Below, in pieces: positions 36,008-45,497 of a DNA stretch of 64,000 nt. The stretch is from Ensifer sp. IC3342 (GTDB taxonomy: Bacteria > Pseudomonadota > Alphaproteobacteria > Rhizobiales > Rhizobiaceae): contig NZ_JADYVE010000003.1 in the NCBI RefSeq assembly GCF_020193655.1, positions 186,001-250,000 of the forward strand, written 5' to 3'. The position numbers and the translations under genes were made by a program. The notes below the pieces were generated by a model that made no database searches, was not told where the DNA came from, and worked only from the letters and a program-made list of their open reading frames with translations. Position 1 is the first letter of the stretch, and each line of letters begins with the position of its first letter.

Positions 36008-36267
36008 GAAAACCTCGGGCGAGCGCGAATCGTGCCGGAGATTTGGCCGATGACGATGGCTGTTGCAAGCGCATTCCGTCGCTCCGACGAGTGTTCTTCT
36101 GGACGGCGCTCCATCGAGGTGTGCGGAAAACGATCGCGGCACGCGGCTCTACTTCGCGCGCAAGCCCGAGTCGAGTTCGCCTGCGTCAGCCGAAAGACCC
36201 CGCATTCGTTTCCCGTTTGTACTCATTCCCCCTTCACATTCGGCCTGACTCTGTCCATATTCCGGCC

Positions 36268-39234
36268 ATGGCCCAAAATCCGAAGAACCCCGCGAAGAAA
36301 TCGTCAACACCCAGCGGTTTCGAAGAAGCCCCGCAGGCGCCGCTTTCCGGCACGCCGCTGTCCGGCAATGTTTCTGACTGGGTGAAGCAACTCGAGGCCG
36401 AGGCGGAGGCAAGCTCCTTCGAGAGCCAGCGTGAGCTCGCCTCCAAGGCAGGCAAGCATCGCAAGAAGGTGGAGATTGCTGCGACGAAAACAGCAACGGA
36501 CAAGGCGGACAGCCCGCGCAGCGGCAAGGGCAAGGCCGAGACCGTCAGCGGCAAAACCGCCCGCGGCACGTCGATGGGCGGCAGCCATGATCCGAAGACG
36601 CGCGCCGCCGCAGGGCTCAATCCGGTAGCCGGCCTCGATGTCGCGCTGGAGGATGCCGACAAGCTGACGGTCGGTTCCGGCGTCACCGCGACCGTCGAAG
36701 CGCTCGCCAAGCTGATCGAGAGCGGCAACCCGCTGTTCAAGGACGGCAAGCTCTGGACGCCACACCGCCCGCTCCGCCCGGAAAAGTCGGAAGGCGGCAT
36801 TTCGCTGAAGATGGTGACCGACTACCAGCCCTCCGGCGACCAGCCGACGGCGATCGCCGATCTCGTGGACGGGCTTGCAACGGGTGAGCGCAATCAGGTG
36901 CTGCTCGGCGTCACCGGCTCCGGCAAGACCTTCACCATGGCCAAGGTGATTGAAGCAACGCAGCGCCCGGCCGTCATCCTCGCGCCGAACAAGACGCTGG
37001 CCGCCCAGCTCTATTCCGAGTTCAAGAACTTCTTCCCGGACAACGCGGTCGAGTATTTCGTCTCCTACTACGACTACTACCAGCCGGAGGCCTACGTCCC
37101 TCGCTCGGATACCTATATCGAGAAGGAATCCTCGATCAACGAGCAGATCGACCGCATGCGCCACTCGGCGACGCGTTCGCTGCTCGAGCGCGACGATGTC
37201 GTCATCGTCGCCTCGGTCTCCTGCATCTACGGTATCGGCTCGGTCGAGACCTATACGGCGATGACCTTCCAGATGAATGTCGGCGACCGTCTCGACCAGA
37301 GGCAACTCCTCGCCGACCTCGTGGCGCAGCAATACAAGCGCCGCGACGTCGATTTCCAGCGCGGCTCTTTCCGTGTGCGCGGCGACACAATCGAGATCTT
37401 CCCCGCCCACCTGGAGGATGCCGCCTGGCGCATCTCCATGTTCGGCGACGAGATCGACGCGATCACCGAGTTCGATCCCCTCACCGGTCAGAAGACCGGC
37501 GACCTGAAATCGGTGAAGATCTACGCCAACTCGCACTATGTGACGCCGCGACCGACGCTGAACGCCGCCATTAAGGCGATCAAGGACGAACTGGTCTTTC
37601 GGCTCGAGGAACTGGAAAAGGCAGGCCGCCTGCTGGAGGCGCAGCGGCTGGAGCAGCGCACCCGCTACGACCTTGAGATGCTCGAAGCCACCGGCTCCTG
37701 CCAGGGCATCGAGAACTATTCGCGCTACCTCACCGGCCGCAAGCCGGGCGAGCCGCCGCCGACGCTGTTCGAATATATTCCCGATAACGCGCTGATCTTC
37801 ATCGACGAAAGCCACGTCACCATTCCGCAGATCGGCGGCATGTATCGGGGCGACTTCCGCCGCAAGGCGACGCTGGCCGAATATGGCTTCCGTCTGCCCT
37901 CCTGCATGGACAACCGGCCGCTGCGGTTCGAGGAATGGGACGCGATGCGCCCGGACACGATCGCCGTCTCGGCGACGCCGGGCGGCTGGGAGCTGGAACA
38001 GTCCGGCGGCGTCTTCGCCGAACAGGTGATCCGCCCAACCGGCCTCATCGACCCGCCGGTGGAAGTGCGTTCGGCCAAGACGCAGGTCGACGACGTGCTC
38101 GGCGAAATCCGCGAGACGGCCGCGGCCGGCTACCGCACGCTCGTTACCGTGCTCACCAAGCGTATGGCCGAGGACCTCACCGAATATCTGCACGAGCAGG
38201 GCGTGCGGGTGCGCTACATGCATTCCGACATCGACACGCTGGAGCGCATCGAAATCATCCGCGACCTCCGCCTCGGCGCCTTCGACGTGCTGGTCGGCAT
38301 CAACCTTCTGCGCGAGGGCCTCGACATTCCCGAATGCGGCTTCGTCGCCATCCTCGACGCCGACAAGGAAGGTTTCCTGCGCTCTGAAACCTCGCTGATC
38401 CAGACGATCGGCCGCGCCGCCCGCAACGTCGACGGCAAGGTCATCCTCTATGCCGACACGATCACCGGCTCGATGCAGCGCGCGATGGAGGAAACCGCCC
38501 GCCGTCGCGAGAAGCAGATGGCCTACAACCTCGAAAACGGCATCACGCCGGAATCAGTGAAGGCGAAGATCTCGGACATCCTCGATTCGGTCTACGAGCG
38601 CGACCACGTCCGCGCCGATATTTCCGGCGTCTCCGGCAAGGGCTTCGCCGACGGCGGCCACCTCGTCGGCAACAACCTCCAGGCGCATCTCAACGCGCTC
38701 GAAAAACAGATGCGCGACGCCGCCGCCGACCTCGACTTCGAAACCGCCGCCCGGCTTCGCGACGAGATCAAGCGCCTCAAGGCCGCCGAACTCGCCGCAC
38801 TGGATGATCCGCTAGCACGCGAAGAGGCGCGGAGCGCCGAGAGCCGCAAAGGTGCAGCAGGCTCAACGGGAACTCCGCCAGGCTCGGGCTCGACCCGGGG
38901 ATCCACTGCGAAGGAATCCAAATCCCTCTTCCAGAAACCCTCGCTCGACGACATGGGCCCGGGCACCGACACCGAACGCCCGCTCTTCCGCAAACCCGAC
39001 CTCGACGAAATGGGCCGCGACGTGGCCGTCCCTGCCGGCAAAGAGCAATCGCTGTTCCGCAAGAACACGCTCGACGAGATGACCGTCGGGCGGACGGAAA
39101 AGCCGGTAACAGGAAAGCTGCCGGAGAAACCGCTGATCCGGGCAAAGCCGGGGGTTGGATCTTATGAGGATCCGGCGGAGGAGAACCGGCGCAAGGGGCG
39201 CACGAAGGGCAAGACGGGGCGGCCGGGGCGTTGA
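36268..39234 (+). CDS. uvrB: excinuclease ABC subunit B, extended at both ends
   Basis: 988 aa, compared with about 670 in most bacteria. Walker A GVTGSGKT starts at about residue 214, so about 175 residues precede the catalytic core; that lead is rich in Lys, Ala, Ser and Thr and looks disordered. The core shows [20 protein letters not shown] (beta-hairpin), [20 protein letters not shown] and the helicase motif [22 protein letters not shown]. The UVR domain is [30 protein letters not shown]. The tail repeats a motif LF(R/Q)K(P/N)xLD(D/E)M three times from about residue 886. It should cooperate with UvrA and UvrC in nucleotide excision repair. Confidence 0.95.
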   Translation: MAQNPKNPAKKSSTPSGFEEAPQAPLSGTPLSGNVSDWVKQLEAEAEASSFESQRELASKAGKHRKKVEIAATKTATDKADSPRSGKGKAETVSGKTARGTSMGGSHDPKTRAAAGLNPVAGLDVALEDADKLTVGSGVTATVEALAKLIESGNPLFKDGKLWTPHRPLRPEKSEGGISLKMVTDYQPSGDQPTAIADLVDGLATGERNQVLLGVTGSGKTFTMAKVIEATQRPAVILAPNKTLAAQLYSEFKNFFPDNAVEYFVSYYDYYQPEAYVPRSDTYIEKESSINEQIDRMRHSATRSLLERDDVVIVASVSCIYGIGSVETYTAMTFQMNVGDRLDQRQLLADLVAQQYKRRDVDFQRGSFRVRGDTIEIFPAHLEDAAWRISMFGDEIDAITEFDPLTGQKTGDLKSVKIYANSHYVTPRPTLNAAIKAIKDELVFRLEELEKAGRLLEAQRLEQRTRYDLEMLEATGSCQGIENYSRYLTGRKPGEPPPTLFEYIPDNALIFIDESHVTIPQIGGMYRGDFRRKATLAEYGFRLPSCMDNRPLRFEEWDAMRPDTIAVSATPGGWELEQSGGVFAEQVIRPTGLIDPPVEVRSAKTQVDDVLGEIRETAAAGYRTLVTVLTKRMAEDLTEYLHEQGVRVRYMHSDIDTLERIEIIRDLRLGAFDVLVGINLLREGLDIPECGFVAILDADKEGFLRSETSLIQTIGRAARNVDGKVILYADTITGSMQRAMEETARRREKQMAYNLENGITPESVKAKISDILDSVYERDHVRADISGVSGKGFADGGHLVGNNLQAHLNALEKQMRDAAADLDFETAARLRDEIKRLKAAELAALDDPLAREEARSAESRKGAAGSTGTPPGSGSTRGSTAKESKSLFQKPSLDDMGPGTDTERPLFRKPDLDEMGRDVAVPAGKEQSLFRKNTLDEMTVGRTEKPVTGKLPEKPLIRAKPGVGSYEDPAEENRRKGRTKGKTGRPGR

Positions 39235-39409
39235 TCTCGGGGCAATCCCGACGCAATGCCTCTCGGGCAGCCTGTACCTGTATCGAGCGCTTAGCTTCCC
39301 ACACCGTCATCCTCCGTTTGTGAAGTTGACATTGGGTGGAGGAAAAGGCTGACATGTGACAAATGATGGCGCCGCCCGTTCGATTCCACGCCCTTGGGGG
39401 GAAATAAAA

Positions 39410-39964
39410 ATGCCGACTCTTGCCGAATTGAAGGAACGACGGGCCGAAGGGAAGGGTAAAGGCTCGCGGCTCGAAAAATTGCTATTCCGTCTGGAGGCTC
39501 AGCGCATCTGCTTGGAATGGGCCTTCGGAGAGATAGCCGGCCGGCCGGGCATCGTGTTCGAGATGGGGCTGGGTCACGGTCGCACCTACGATCATATTCG
39601 CAACCATCTTCCAGAGCGCGAGATCTATGTGTTGGATCGCGAGATCGACTGTTTCGCCGACTGCACGCCGCCAGAAAATTACATGCTTCTCGGTGAGATC
39701 GAGGACACGCTTGCTGCCGCTGCCGCTCGCTTTGGCAGACAGGTCATTCTGGCGCATGTGGATATGGGTTCATATGTCGAAGCGAATAACATTGCGACAA
39801 GAGCCAAACTGAGTCGATGCCTCCCCGCGGTCCTTGCGCCGAACGCCATCGTCCTGTCAGATTTGCCGCTCGAACTGGCGGGCACGCGTCCGCTACCGCG
39901 TCCGCCAGGCGCACCCAGGGACACCTATTCTCTTTACATCAATGGGCCTCACACGCCGATTTGA
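39410..39964 (+). CDS. small SAM-dependent methyltransferase (Methyltransf_17-like)
   Basis: 184 aa. GIVFEMGLGHGRTYDHIRNHLPEREIYVLDREIDCF carries the SAM-binding glycine loop and acidic strand end; VILAHVDMGSYVEANN and LPLELAGTRPLPRPPGAPRDTYSLYIN follow. It resembles short rhizobial putative methyltransferases; the substrate is unknown. The start is chosen at MPTLAEL, which has GGGGGGAA about 7 bases upstream. No obvious operon partner. Confidence 0.8.
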   Translation: MPTLAELKERRAEGKGKGSRLEKLLFRLEAQRICLEWAFGEIAGRPGIVFEMGLGHGRTYDHIRNHLPEREIYVLDREIDCFADCTPPENYMLLGEIEDTLAAAAARFGRQVILAHVDMGSYVEANNIATRAKLSRCLPAVLAPNAIVLSDLPLELAGTRPLPRPPGAPRDTYSLYINGPHTPI

Positions 39965-40238
39965 CGCTCGAAGTACCAAGCCTTGTTCGGGTCCTTCACT
40001 GGACCTTCGTTGGGATGGGTAATTTCTGCTGACAAGCGGCGACGATGGCTGACGGTCGAGCCGTTTGTCGCCCTCATCCTGTGAGTTGCGCCGCGCCTGC
40101 GGTGCAGAAGAGTCCTTTTAGCCCAACGACTTGGACTAGCCGGATTCCTGTGAAAGGGCGAACCGGCGCTGTAGTGACCGCTTTTCGGCACAAAGAGGAC
40201 TCGTCCGCCAGCTGATTGACTGACAACGGTCATCGTTC

Positions 40239-40835
40239 CTACTCCGCCGCCCTCGCCTTCACCTCGATCGCCTCCAGCTCATACGAATACCCTTCCAGCA
40301 TCGTGTACGCCTGCTCGATTGCCTCGATCTGCGCTTCGGCGTTCTTGATCGCCTCGGCGATCGACTGGCTGCGGGCGCGGAGCATCGAGCCGAGCACGTC
40401 GGTTTCCGGCCGCCGACCGAGGCGGTCGAGGTGTTTGCGGACGCGGGAACGATGGCGTTCGAGTTCGAGGATGTGGAAGCGGTTCTTGACGATGTCGTCG
40501 GAGAGTTTTCGCCGCATGGCCGCGACCGGGTCGAAGCTGCCGGGCTCGCGCTCGTCGAGGATGAAGTCGTTGACCAGCGCTTCGAGCATCATCAGGCCCT
40601 TGAGGTCCTTGGGGTCGGCGAGCTGCGGATCATAGCCGGTGTCGTCATAGACCTTGCGGCGCACCGGATCCTTGAGCAGGTCATAGGCCGCCTGCAGCTT
40701 GCCGAACTGCTCGGCATCGCCGCCACGGTCGGGATGCGCGGTCTTCACCGCGCGGCGATAGGCGGTCCGGATCGCCCGCTCGTCGGCGTCGCGCTCAATA
40801 CCAAGGAGGACATAGGGATCGATCACGCCGGGCAC
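40239..40835 (-). CDS. DnaJ-domain (J-domain) protein
   Basis: 198 aa. An N-terminal J domain (DPYVLLGIERDADERAIRTAYRRAVKTAHPDRGGDAEQFGKLQAAYDLLKDPVRRKVYDDTG) contains the HPD Hsp70-stimulating motif. The rest is helical (about residues 90-198) without zinc fingers or a substrate-binding C domain, so it is a type III J protein. Start is uncertain: GTG here or a GTG 9 bases later; neither has a strong ribosome-binding site. Partner chaperone and client are unknown. Confidence 0.85.
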   Translation of the reverse strand: MPGVIDPYVLLGIERDADERAIRTAYRRAVKTAHPDRGGDAEQFGKLQAAYDLLKDPVRRKVYDDTGYDPQLADPKDLKGLMMLEALVNDFILDEREPGSFDPVAAMRRKLSDDIVKNRFHILELERHRSRVRKHLDRLGRRPETDVLGSMLRARSQSIAEAIKNAEAQIEAIEQAYTMLEGYSYELEAIEVKARAAE

Positions 40836-41358
40836 CTGTTCTTCATCAATGCAACATTCCTCTCGGTTCAGACCTACCGGTTCGCTGCGCCGGCAGCAAG
40901 CCCATGGCGGTCGATCCGTCGCCGCCACGCTCAGCCGAGCGTCGGGACGAAAATGTGGTCAGAAAGAGGCAATCCACGACATTTCCGGGGCGAGTTTGAG
41001 GTGCGGGAAACCATGCAAAGGGCCGGAGGCAAGGCATTGCGGCAGGCTTCAGTGGCTCCGGAAACTCCGCTTGCCTTTTTTCGCGAATACTGCCACTCCT
41101 ATATTTGTTCGGGCGATTTCAATCCCGGAGACTGGACTTTCGTTTGAGCCCGGCCATTCCGCCGGGACTGCCGCAAGCGGCATCGTTGACGTCTTTTCCC
41201 CGATATCGTGACCACTCGACGCCTTTCAGTGCCTAAGGCGCTGAAGACGACCCGTTCGCATCCCTTCGGGGGCGCGAGCACTACCTGCAGCAGCCGATGC
41301 GTGTTATTGAAGCGCTGGGTTGCGGCAAAAAACAGACTGAAGGAAAAGGACTTCTTCC
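40836..41358. other. 523-base gap: divergent region and leader of the cold-shock gene
   Basis: Between the DnaJ-domain gene and the cspA-type gene. The last 200 bases probably form a transcribed 5' leader, as cold-shock mRNAs often have one; no conserved cold box is recognised. GAAGGA lies near 41340. Short open frames here have no recognisable domain. Confidence 0.4.
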
Positions 41359-41571
41359 ATGGCCACCAAGGGCACCGTAAAATTCTTCAACCAGGACAAG
41401 GGTTTTGGTTTCATCACGCCGGAAGGCGGCGCGAAGGACGTTTTCGTCCACATCTCCGCCGTTCAGGCCGCTGGCCTCGCAACCCTGAAGGACGGCCAGC
41501 AGGTCTCCTTCGACACCGAGCCGGACCGCATGGGCAAGGGCCCGAAGGCCGTCAACCTCCAGGCTCTCTGA
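41359..41571 (+). CDS. cold-shock protein (CspA family)
   Basis: 70 aa single CSD. RNP1 KGFGFI and RNP2 DVFVHIS are intact, as in [32 protein letters not shown]. It binds single-stranded RNA/DNA and melts secondary structure in mRNA. GAAGGA 9-14 bases before the ATG. Followed by a strong terminator. Several paralogues are normal in rhizobia, so no symbol is given. Confidence 0.95.
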   Translation: MATKGTVKFFNQDKGFGFITPEGGAKDVFVHISAVQAAGLATLKDGQQVSFDTEPDRMGKGPKAVNLQAL

Positions 41572-41598
41572 GCCGGACGTTTCGGTTGGAATTTAAAG

Positions 41599-41630
41599 AA
41601 CGGCGCTTCGCAAGAGGCGCCGTTTTTTTA
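41599..41630 (+). terminator. Rho-independent terminator of the cold-shock gene
   Basis: AACGGCGC (41599-41606) pairs with GCGCCGTT (41617-41624), followed by an uninterrupted T-run. 28 bases past the cold-shock stop. Confidence 0.85.
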
Positions 41631-41646
41631 GGTGACGTTCGGCAGA

Positions 41647-41730
41647 GCCCCTCATCCGGCCTGCCGGCCACTTCTGCCCCGCAAGCGGGGCGAAGGGGAC
41701 TCGTGGCGCCCACTTAAGTCCCCTCAGGGT
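41647..41730. repeat. RIME-like element
   Basis: CCCCTCATCCGGCCTGCCGG followed by a TGCCCCGCAAGCGGGGCG hairpin and CGAAGGGGACTCG, then GTCCCCTCAGGG. It matches the 3.57- and 56.75-kb copies, with substitutions. It lies immediately downstream of the cold-shock terminator. Confidence 0.65.
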
Positions 41731-41798
41731 AAGGGCAAGCGCCGACGTCGGACAACTATCGATGACGGCGCGCGCTCGAAACGGCGCCCCCGTGCGCT

Positions 41799-41962
41799 CC
41801 CTCATTCCTGTGCCTGTCACAGGAATCCAGTGCGCCCGAGTCCTTGGGAAGATGCTTGAGCGGACAAAAGCCGATCCCTCTTCTCAACGCGGAACGAGTT
41901 AGTCACAGCGCGGACGCGCTATGGCTGGATTCCTAACAAGCACAGGAATCAGGAGCGGGATG
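41799..41962. repeat. long inverted repeat with ATTCCTGTG/CACAGGAAT ends
   Basis: At the left end ATTCCTGTG (41804-41812) and CACAGGAAT (41818-41826) form a perfect 9-bp hairpin, preceded by CCCTC and followed by CCAG. At the right end (about 41930-41962), TGGATTCCT and CACAGGAATCAGG give the same unit inverted. The whole 160-base block is thus a large palindrome with an inner spacer of about 100 bases. Its distribution is unknown to me from this window alone. Confidence 0.6.
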
Positions 41963-41992
41963 GAAACGTTGGGCCAGAAAAACCGTCCAACC

Positions 41993-43135
41993 CTACTCCG
42001 CCGCCTGGCGTGCCGTCGCGGCCTCGAACACGGCGTCGAAGGCGGCGTGGATTACCTCCGGGCCGGCGCCCTTGCGGGTGGCGTCGGCGGAGAGGAGCTG
42101 GCGGTAGCGCCGGGCGCCGGGCCAGCCCTGGAACAGGCCGACCATGTGCCGGGTGACATGGACCAGCCGACCGCCGCTCGCGATATGGGCCGCGGCGTAA
42201 TCCGCCATGGCGTCGCGCACGTCAGTCCAGAAATCGAGCGACAGGCGATGATCGCGATCATTGAAGGCATGCCGCTCGATCGGTTCGGGCGCTGCGCCGG
42301 TCGTAGGATGGGCGAAATAGCCGTCGGCGGCGGTCAGCAGGCCGCTGTCATGATAGGCGGCACGGCCGAGCATGACGCCATCCAGGTCCGGCCCGTTTTC
42401 GGCTTCGACGGCAGGCTCGACGGCCGTTCCGGCCGGCAGCAGGCGATGATCCAGATGCGAAAGCGCCTGATCCAGAGTCTGAAGACCGCCATTGAGACCG
42501 ATGAAAAGATTCGGATTTTCCGCCTTCAGCCGATGCACGAGGCCATAGTCGAGCGGCGGGATCTCACGATTTTCTCGGGGGCTCAGACCTTGCAGCCAGG
42601 CCTTACGCGCATGCACCCAGACGGCATCCGTGCCGGCATCCTTCACGCGGGCGACAAGGTCGCGCAGCGCCCGCTCGGGATCCTGGTCGTCGACGCCGAT
42701 GCGGCACTTGACCGTGACGGGAATTCTGACGGCCGCCTTCATCGCCGCGACGCAGTCGGCGACGAGAGCCGGCTCCTGCATCAGGCAAGCGCCAAAGGTG
42801 CCCGACTGCACCCGATCTGACGGGCAGCCGACATTCATGTTGATCTCGTCGTAGCCGAAGCCTTCACCGATCCGGGCGGCCTCCGCCAGCTTTGCGGGAT
42901 CATTGCCGCCAAGCTGCAAGGCGACCGGGTTCTCCGAAGCGTCGTAGCCGAGCAGTCTCTCGCGATCGCCCCGCAGGATCGCGTCGGCGACGATCATCTC
43001 GGTATAAAGCAGCGCATGGCGCGAGAGCCGCCGCGCGAAGAAGCGGTAGTGCCGGTCAGTCCAGTCGATCATCGGCGCCACGGCGAAGACCGGCGCCTTG
43101 AAGTATCGGGAATTTCCCGGATTTTTTTCAGCCAT
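41993..43135 (-). CDS. dusA: tRNA-dihydrouridine synthase A (DusA)
   Basis: 380 aa flavoenzyme that reduces U20 and U20a in tRNA. FAVAPMIDWTDRHYRFFARRLSRHALLYTEMIVADAILRGDRERLLGYDASENPVALQLGGNDP is the N-terminal FMN barrel; VGCPSDRVQSGTFGACLM carries the catalytic Cys, and VHARKAWLQGLSPRENREIPPLDY is DusA-specific. The C-terminus is the helical RNA-recognition domain. I used MAEKNPGNSRYF; an ATG 6 codons upstream is possible. Confidence 0.95.
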   Translation of the reverse strand: MAEKNPGNSRYFKAPVFAVAPMIDWTDRHYRFFARRLSRHALLYTEMIVADAILRGDRERLLGYDASENPVALQLGGNDPAKLAEAARIGEGFGYDEINMNVGCPSDRVQSGTFGACLMQEPALVADCVAAMKAAVRIPVTVKCRIGVDDQDPERALRDLVARVKDAGTDAVWVHARKAWLQGLSPRENREIPPLDYGLVHRLKAENPNLFIGLNGGLQTLDQALSHLDHRLLPAGTAVEPAVEAENGPDLDGVMLGRAAYHDSGLLTAADGYFAHPTTGAAPEPIERHAFNDRDHRLSLDFWTDVRDAMADYAAAHIASGGRLVHVTRHMVGLFQGWPGARRYRQLLSADATRKGAGPEVIHAAFDAVFEAATARQAAE

Positions 43136-43482
43136 TGGCGGCAATTCTCTCATGTCTATCGGGTTCGCACGCCCCTTTGGGCCGCGCCGGATCGCTCGCG
43201 GCCGGCGCTATATCGAAGCGGCATTGCAGAATTAGGGCGAGCCCTTATACCGCGCGGATGCGCATATGGCGAGACTGCCGCCCTCGCCGTTCCAGCGACG
43301 CCGTCGCGCCATCGGCAAACAGCCGCCTTTCTGCACGTCGATGATCTCAGTGCACGAACGCCGCTAACCACACAACGGCTGAAACCATCTCGCCATCGAT
43401 CACGTATTCTCAAGCAAAAGCACTCACCGTGATGGAACCACCCGAATACTCCCGGAGTTGTTTTTCGGAGCGAGGAAGAACG

Positions 43483-43728
43483 ATGTCCAAAGCACTTGCA
43501 CAAAACATTTGCCCCGATCATCGCAACCGCGATCTCGAATGCCAACGCGCGATGGATGACGATTTCAAGCTGCTCATCGCCGTTGCCGAAAATGAAGGCT
43601 GGACGTGGCAGGAGATCGCGCTGGCTTTGATGGAACTCACCGAGGACTACGTAGTGGCAATGCGCCTCGAGGCCCAGATGAGGGAAGGCGCCTCAGCGGG
43701 AGTGCCGATTTCAAAGATGTTACATTGA
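43483..43728 (+). CDS. small conserved protein, unknown function
   Basis: 81 aa, mostly alpha-helical (DDDFKLLIAVAENEGWTWQEIALALMELTEDYVVAMRLEAQM). The start has GAGGAAG 5 bases upstream. I recognise no family, and no membrane or signal features are present. It is convergent with the DUF4174 gene. Confidence 0.6.
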   Translation: MSKALAQNICPDHRNRDLECQRAMDDDFKLLIAVAENEGWTWQEIALALMELTEDYVVAMRLEAQMREGASAGVPISKMLH

Positions 43729-43746
43729 ACTTATCGCGGTCCTCCG

Positions 43747-44175
43747 TCAGTTCCCCGACGGCTGACCTGATGGGGTGGCGCCGCCCCTGAACAACGCGAA
43801 GAGTTCTGCCGGGCTTTTCGGCTCGTTCGCGTGAAGTCTCACCGATCCGTCTTTCCCTACAACCACGACGGTGAAGTCGCGAACCTCGTTGACGTCGAGG
43901 TCCTCGCGGATCTGGCGTGCGTCGAGGTCGCCGCCGGCACCGTACAAAGGCATTACGGAACCGTCCCTGACACGCAGGACGACGACATCGTTGCGCGCAA
44001 GCTCGCGGTGCTTCGCAAGTAGCAGCTTCTCCTGACGTGCCGCTTTCTCGTTCGTCAGGTCGCAGAAGATGACAATGACACGATTCCTCCATTCGAATTG
44101 CGCGAGGCTGCTGCCGGCGTACTGCGACAGGGAAGGCTCGCCAAGAATTTCGGCCACCAGCGATTTTGTCCACAT
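43747..44175 (-). CDS. DUF4174 protein (thioredoxin-like)
   Basis: 142 aa. FEWRNRVIVIFCDLTNEKAARQEKLLLAKHRELARNDVVVLRV and DFTVVVVGKDGSVRLHANEPKSPAELFALF match DUF4174, whose fold resembles peroxiredoxin/thioredoxin. The usual C-terminal DxMPMR signature is not present, so it may be a diverged member. It has no signal peptide, unlike many DUF4174 proteins. Function unknown. Confidence 0.7.
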   Translation of the reverse strand: MWTKSLVAEILGEPSLSQYAGSSLAQFEWRNRVIVIFCDLTNEKAARQEKLLLAKHRELARNDVVVLRVRDGSVMPLYGAGGDLDARQIREDLDVNEVRDFTVVVVGKDGSVRLHANEPKSPAELFALFRGGATPSGQPSGN

Positions 44176-44590
44176 TGTTCCTTCCTAACACGACAGAAGA
44201 CGCCGCGCCGTCCCAACTCGGCACGACCGACCACGATGAACCCGTCAGGGGATTCCACTCCAGTTCGCCGACGTCCAGGGCAATCGTCCGGCCGCTCCCC
44301 TCAGAGCCTACGGAAGCGAAACCCATGTGGAGCGCGATGGTTCCTCCGGCGCGTGAACCTCTGCAAAATAGCGGACAAACCGGAATTCCTGCGCTACATT
44401 GAAGCGCTTGGCTTACCGCGCCATGCGTGTTGTCAGACGCGCAAAGGACGGGGTGCACTGTGAATTGCTGCATGTTTTTTTCTTAAATCGGTTCAGATTT
44501 AAGAAAGATGCAGTGGGCGCGCGTCCGAGGAGTACGGAACCTGGGCCCACTTGACGACGTTGTTGTTCATGATCTCAAGGAGGGAGAAGC
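44176..44590. other. 415-base gap holding an A-B composite palindrome
   Basis: The right third contains the B hairpin described separately, and the rest is unrecognised. It is the upstream region for both the DUF4174 gene (minus) and the DUF982 gene (plus). No RNA or promoter is evident. Confidence 0.5.
44393..44513. repeat. A-B composite palindrome (B half intact)
   Basis: Hairpin B (44468-44513) has arms CTGCATGTTTTTT.. and ..AAGATGCAG with an inner CTTAAATC/GATTTAAG stem. Left of it lies the linker TGAATTG, and a decayed hairpin A (CTACATTGAAGCGC... to ...GACGCGCAAAGGACG). Same order as the 12.4-kb copy. Confidence 0.7.
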
Positions 44591-44830
44591 ATGCATCAAG
44601 TGTTGTGGAGCCATCCGATCGAGCTTGGTTTGACCCGTAACGACGTGCGCATGGTCAAGGGACCGTCCGACGCGCTGAGATGCTTGGCGGACCAGTGGCC
44701 CCACCGTGGACCTTACTACGTCGCCGCCCGCAGCGCCTGCCGCGCAGCAATAGAGGGTCGCCGTACCGTCGAGGAAGCCCGCAAGCTCTTCATTTCCGCC
44801 GCCAAGGAGGCGCATCTGGAGACGCATTGA
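44591..44830 (+). CDS. DUF982 protein
   Basis: 79 aa. SDALRCLADQWPHRGPYYVAARSACRAAIEGRRTVEEARKLFISAAKEAHL is the rhizobial DUF982 pattern (A-L..WP..G..Y..A...C..A..G....E.AR..F..AA.EA). These short proteins are common in Rhizobiales and their function is unknown. GGGAG about 8 bases before the ATG. Confidence 0.85.
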   Translation: MHQVLWSHPIELGLTRNDVRMVKGPSDALRCLADQWPHRGPYYVAARSACRAAIEGRRTVEEARKLFISAAKEAHLETH

Positions 44831-45119
44831 GGCACCGGCACGCGACGCCGGATTTTGCTTGCATCGGCGAGGTGTTTTTTTGCGGTAGCCTGTTACCGGC
44901 TCCGTCTATTCGCGTACGTTATCTGCTTCCGACCGAAGCGATCGCAGGCGGAAATCGCATTCGCATATCTCGAAATGACACAGAAATTTTCGCGAAACTG
45001 CCCGATTTCTGTCGCGAAGCGTTCATTTCTCTCAGATATATTCTGAGGTGCCTCACAAAAACCAATTTCGGAGAGCTTTAGTCCACACCAAGGGGAAAAA
45101 ATAAGACGGGAGAGCCAGC

Positions 45120-45326
45120 ATGAGCGAGAGTCATCTCTATCGCATAGTCGAAGTCAGCATGAAGCGCGAAAGTGGCCGCAAGGACATCGGCATCATGACG
45201 GTCCGACAGGCCCTTGAACTTCCCGAAGTACCCAGCCTTGAATACAGCCATCCAGAACTCAACTCGCGCTCGGATGGCCGGTTTCTGACACGCGACCAGC
45301 TTAAAGCCTACGTGCGCTGCGCCTGA
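45120..45326 (+). CDS. small hypothetical protein
   Basis: 68 aa. SESHLYRIVEVSMKRESGRKDIGIMTVRQALELPEVPSLEYSHPELNSRSDGRFLTRDQLKAYVRCA has no recognised family. It has a good ribosome-binding site (GGGAG about 6 bases upstream) and coding-like composition, so I regard it as real. It is 289 bases downstream of the DUF982 gene. Confidence 0.5.
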   Translation: MSESHLYRIVEVSMKRESGRKDIGIMTVRQALELPEVPSLEYSHPELNSRSDGRFLTRDQLKAYVRCA

Positions 45327-45497
45327 TTGCAGCGGCCGTGTCGAACCATCGGCATAACTTTGCCTTTTGCGGCAGCCCTTTCGGCTGCTAACGTCCAGCT
45401 TCAGATTCGCCGCAGTGCTGCGTGTCTCCTGATACGCAAGCTCGCTGCGGCGATTTTCGCCGCCTGCGTTTATCGCGGTCGCTAGAAGGGGACGATC

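Noticed and set aside
36304-38223. 639-codon minus-strand open frame opposite uvrB
   Set aside because: It is antisense to the conserved helicase core and has no family motifs; long shadow frames are common in GC-rich DNA.
43150-43185. T-loop-like GGGTTCGCACGCCCC
   Set aside because: No acceptor, D- or anticodon stems could be paired around it, so it is not a tRNA.
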